Shown here: one piece after another, positions 7,253-8,030 of the stretch
Numbering within the stretch: position 1 is the first letter of the stretch
Layout: each line of letters starts with the position of its first letter
Assembly: GCA_944391365.1 (NCBI GenBank)
Contig: CALXTH010000005.1
Location: 1-8,030, forward strand
DNA: 8,030 nucleotides
Direction of reading: 5' to 3'
From: an uncultured Alphaproteobacteria bacterium
GTDB lineage: Bacteria > Pseudomonadota > Alphaproteobacteria > RF32 > CAG-239
Made by a program: the position numbers and the translations under genes
The notes under the pieces: model-generated
What the model was told of the DNA's origin: nothing
Databases searched by the model: none
What the model saw: the letters and a program-made list of their open reading frames with translations, nothing else

Positions 7253-7281
7253 ATTATCTTCTTTGTGTTAAAAAAGAGCAA
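7253..7281 (-). promoter_or_regulatory. Candidate sigma-70-like promoter of the fliL-fliM operon
   Basis: On the minus strand TTGCTC (7281-7276) and GATAAT (7258-7253) are separated by exactly 17 nt. The -10 matches five of six consensus bases; the -35 matches only the TTG. Transcription would start near 7246, leaving a leader of about 100 nt before fliL. The region is AT-rich, so a chance match is possible. TTAA motifs nearby (TTAA-N7-TTAT at 7243-7257 overlapping the -10; TTAACC on the minus strand at 7200-7195) resemble CtrA sites only partly. No convincing sigma-54 (GG-N10-GC) or sigma-28 promoter was seen. The rest of the 263-bp gap (7145-7407) holds no gene that I can support. Confidence 0.35.
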
Positions 7282-7395
7282 TCATTGAAGAGACTTGATA
7301 TTGTTACAGAAATGTTAAATTTTGCGGTAAAGCTCCGCTTCTTGTGGCTTTTGAGTTTTTTTTGTGGTAGTATAAAGATGTAGGTTTGTTTTTTT

Positions 7396-7399
7396 GAGG
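7396..7399 (+). promoter_or_regulatory. Ribosome binding site of the plus-strand gene at 7408
   Basis: GAGG lies 8 nt before the ATG at 7408-7410 and supports that start. A possible -10 element, TAGTATAAAG, lies just upstream at 7368-7377, but I see no -35 box at an acceptable distance, so no promoter is annotated. Confidence 0.6.
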
Positions 7400-7407
7400 C
7401 TGATTGT

Positions 7408-8030
7408 ATGTATATCTGGGTCGTTTTGGCAACATTTATCGTCGCGCTGCACTGCTTTAATTTGTCGGTGCGTTCCGATATGCGTTCAATTTATGTGGAA
7501 CCTCAGGCCGAATCCGCAATTACGAAGCTTGTTTTGCAGCACCGGGCGGCGCGGGAGTATCTGACTTATGCCATTGCGGATAAGAGCAGCCCTTATCCCG
7601 AAGGTGAGATTGACCTGAAAAAACTGGATGATTTTCTGCCGACGGGGTTTGAGTTGCGTTATGAGGTGCGGGACGAGAACGGTGAAGTTGATGAAGATGC
7701 TGAAGTCCCGGTGACGCTCCGCAATATTTCAATGGTCTATTGTCTGGATCGGAACAGCGAGAGCAGCGGTCTGGATAAAAAGGCTGTCGACTGCCGCAGT
7801 GAAAATGCGTCGAATTTTTTGATTTCTTACGGCTGTGTGCCGCAGCGCTGGAAGCGGATTGATGCGGACAGGCCGTCAAACGATTTATTGAATGCCATCC
7901 GAAAAGTGGCCGGGGCGGGAAGCAGTTTCGGCTATACGGTGGATGTGGACTTGGATGGTATGAGCAATGATGAGATTGAGCAGTTCAATCCGCTGAAGAC
8001 GACAATGAGAATCAGCAATATGGAGGAGAC
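7408..8030 (+). CDS. Membrane-anchored or exported protein of unknown function, possibly pilus-related; cut off at its 3' end
   Basis: ATG at 7408 with GAGG 8 nt upstream opens a frame of 207 complete codons to the window edge with no stop, divergent from fliL. Residues about 2-17 (YIWVVLATFIVALHCF) form one hydrophobic N-terminal helix with no basic leader. They are followed by a polar, presumably exported region with RAAREYLTYAIAD (about 46-58), a segment LDDFLPTGFELRYEV, and three cysteines (C112, C129, C143) that could form a disulfide. A short N-terminal helix followed by a helical region with R..REY and a beta-rich remainder recalls PilM-type minor proteins of R64-like type IVb pilus systems, but the resemblance is from memory and weak. 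There is no prepilin peptidase motif of the usual form. I do not recognise it firmly. Codon use resembles the neighbouring genes, so it is probably a real gene. Confidence 0.7.
   Translation, partial: MYIWVVLATFIVALHCFNLSVRSDMRSIYVEPQAESAITKLVLQHRAAREYLTYAIADKSSPYPEGEIDLKKLDDFLPTGFELRYEVRDENGEVDEDAEVPVTLRNISMVYCLDRNSESSGLDKKAVDCRSENASNFLISYGCVPQRWKRIDADRPSNDLLNAIRKVAGAGSSFGYTVDVDLDGMSNDEIEQFNPLKTTMRISNMEE

Noticed and set aside
7324..7365. Possible terminator: GCGG/CCGC or AAAGCT/GGCTTT stem followed by a T-run on the plus strand
   Set aside because: The stems are only 4-6 bp and mutually exclusive, with loops of 7-11 nt, and no plus-strand gene precedes them. The T-rich stretch fits the general AT-richness of the gap.
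7520..7879. Minus-strand open frame of 119 codons
   Set aside because: It lies inside the plus-strand gene starting at 7408. Its Ser/His/Pro/Cys-rich translation is typical of a shadow frame.

Overview
The window looks like a chromosomal segment of a flagellated alphaproteobacterium, perhaps a Rhodospirillales-type or gut-associated lineage of moderate GC content. This rests on the gene order and family membership: fliL, fliM, a small membrane coiled-coil protein of the DUF6468 type, a MotE-type protein and a large exported TPR protein. FliM also has the N-terminal layout I recall from Rhodospirillales relatives. The species cannot be named from the sequence alone.

Layout. Positions 7144 down to 1 form one continuous minus-strand gene run. 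In transcription order it holds fliL (7144-6605), fliM (6584-5487), the DUF6468-like gene (5494-5042), motE (5032-4376), a 960-residue exported TPR protein (4379-1497) and uvrB (1448 to the left edge, cut off at the 3' end). Spacing is very tight: a 20-nt gap, an 8-nt overlap, a 9-nt gap, a 4-nt TTGA stop/start overlap and a 48-nt gap. Co-transcription and partial translational coupling are therefore likely. The 48-nt gap before uvrB holds a GC-rich hairpin.

An AT-rich region of 263 bp (7145-7407) separates fliL from a divergent plus-strand gene at 7408. It holds a reasonable sigma-70-like promoter for the flagellar operon, strong Shine-Dalgarno sites for both flanking genes and several TTAA motifs that only weakly suggest CtrA control. 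The plus-strand gene runs off the right edge. It encodes an exported or membrane-anchored protein with one N-terminal hydrophobic segment, perhaps pilus-related, which I cannot name firmly.

How the genes fit together. FliL (stator-associated membrane protein) and FliM (C-ring switch protein) are core motor parts. The DUF6468-like and MotE-type proteins are single-span membrane proteins with coiled coils. In Sinorhizobium, MotE is known as a chaperone for the periplasmic motility protein MotC. Here the gene right after motE encodes a large exported repeat protein, so it is a candidate MotE client or periplasmic motor accessory. UvrB (nucleotide excision repair) has no obvious functional link and is probably a passenger at the end of the operon, or has its own promoter. 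No tRNA, rRNA, CRISPR array, insertion sequence or phage signature was seen.
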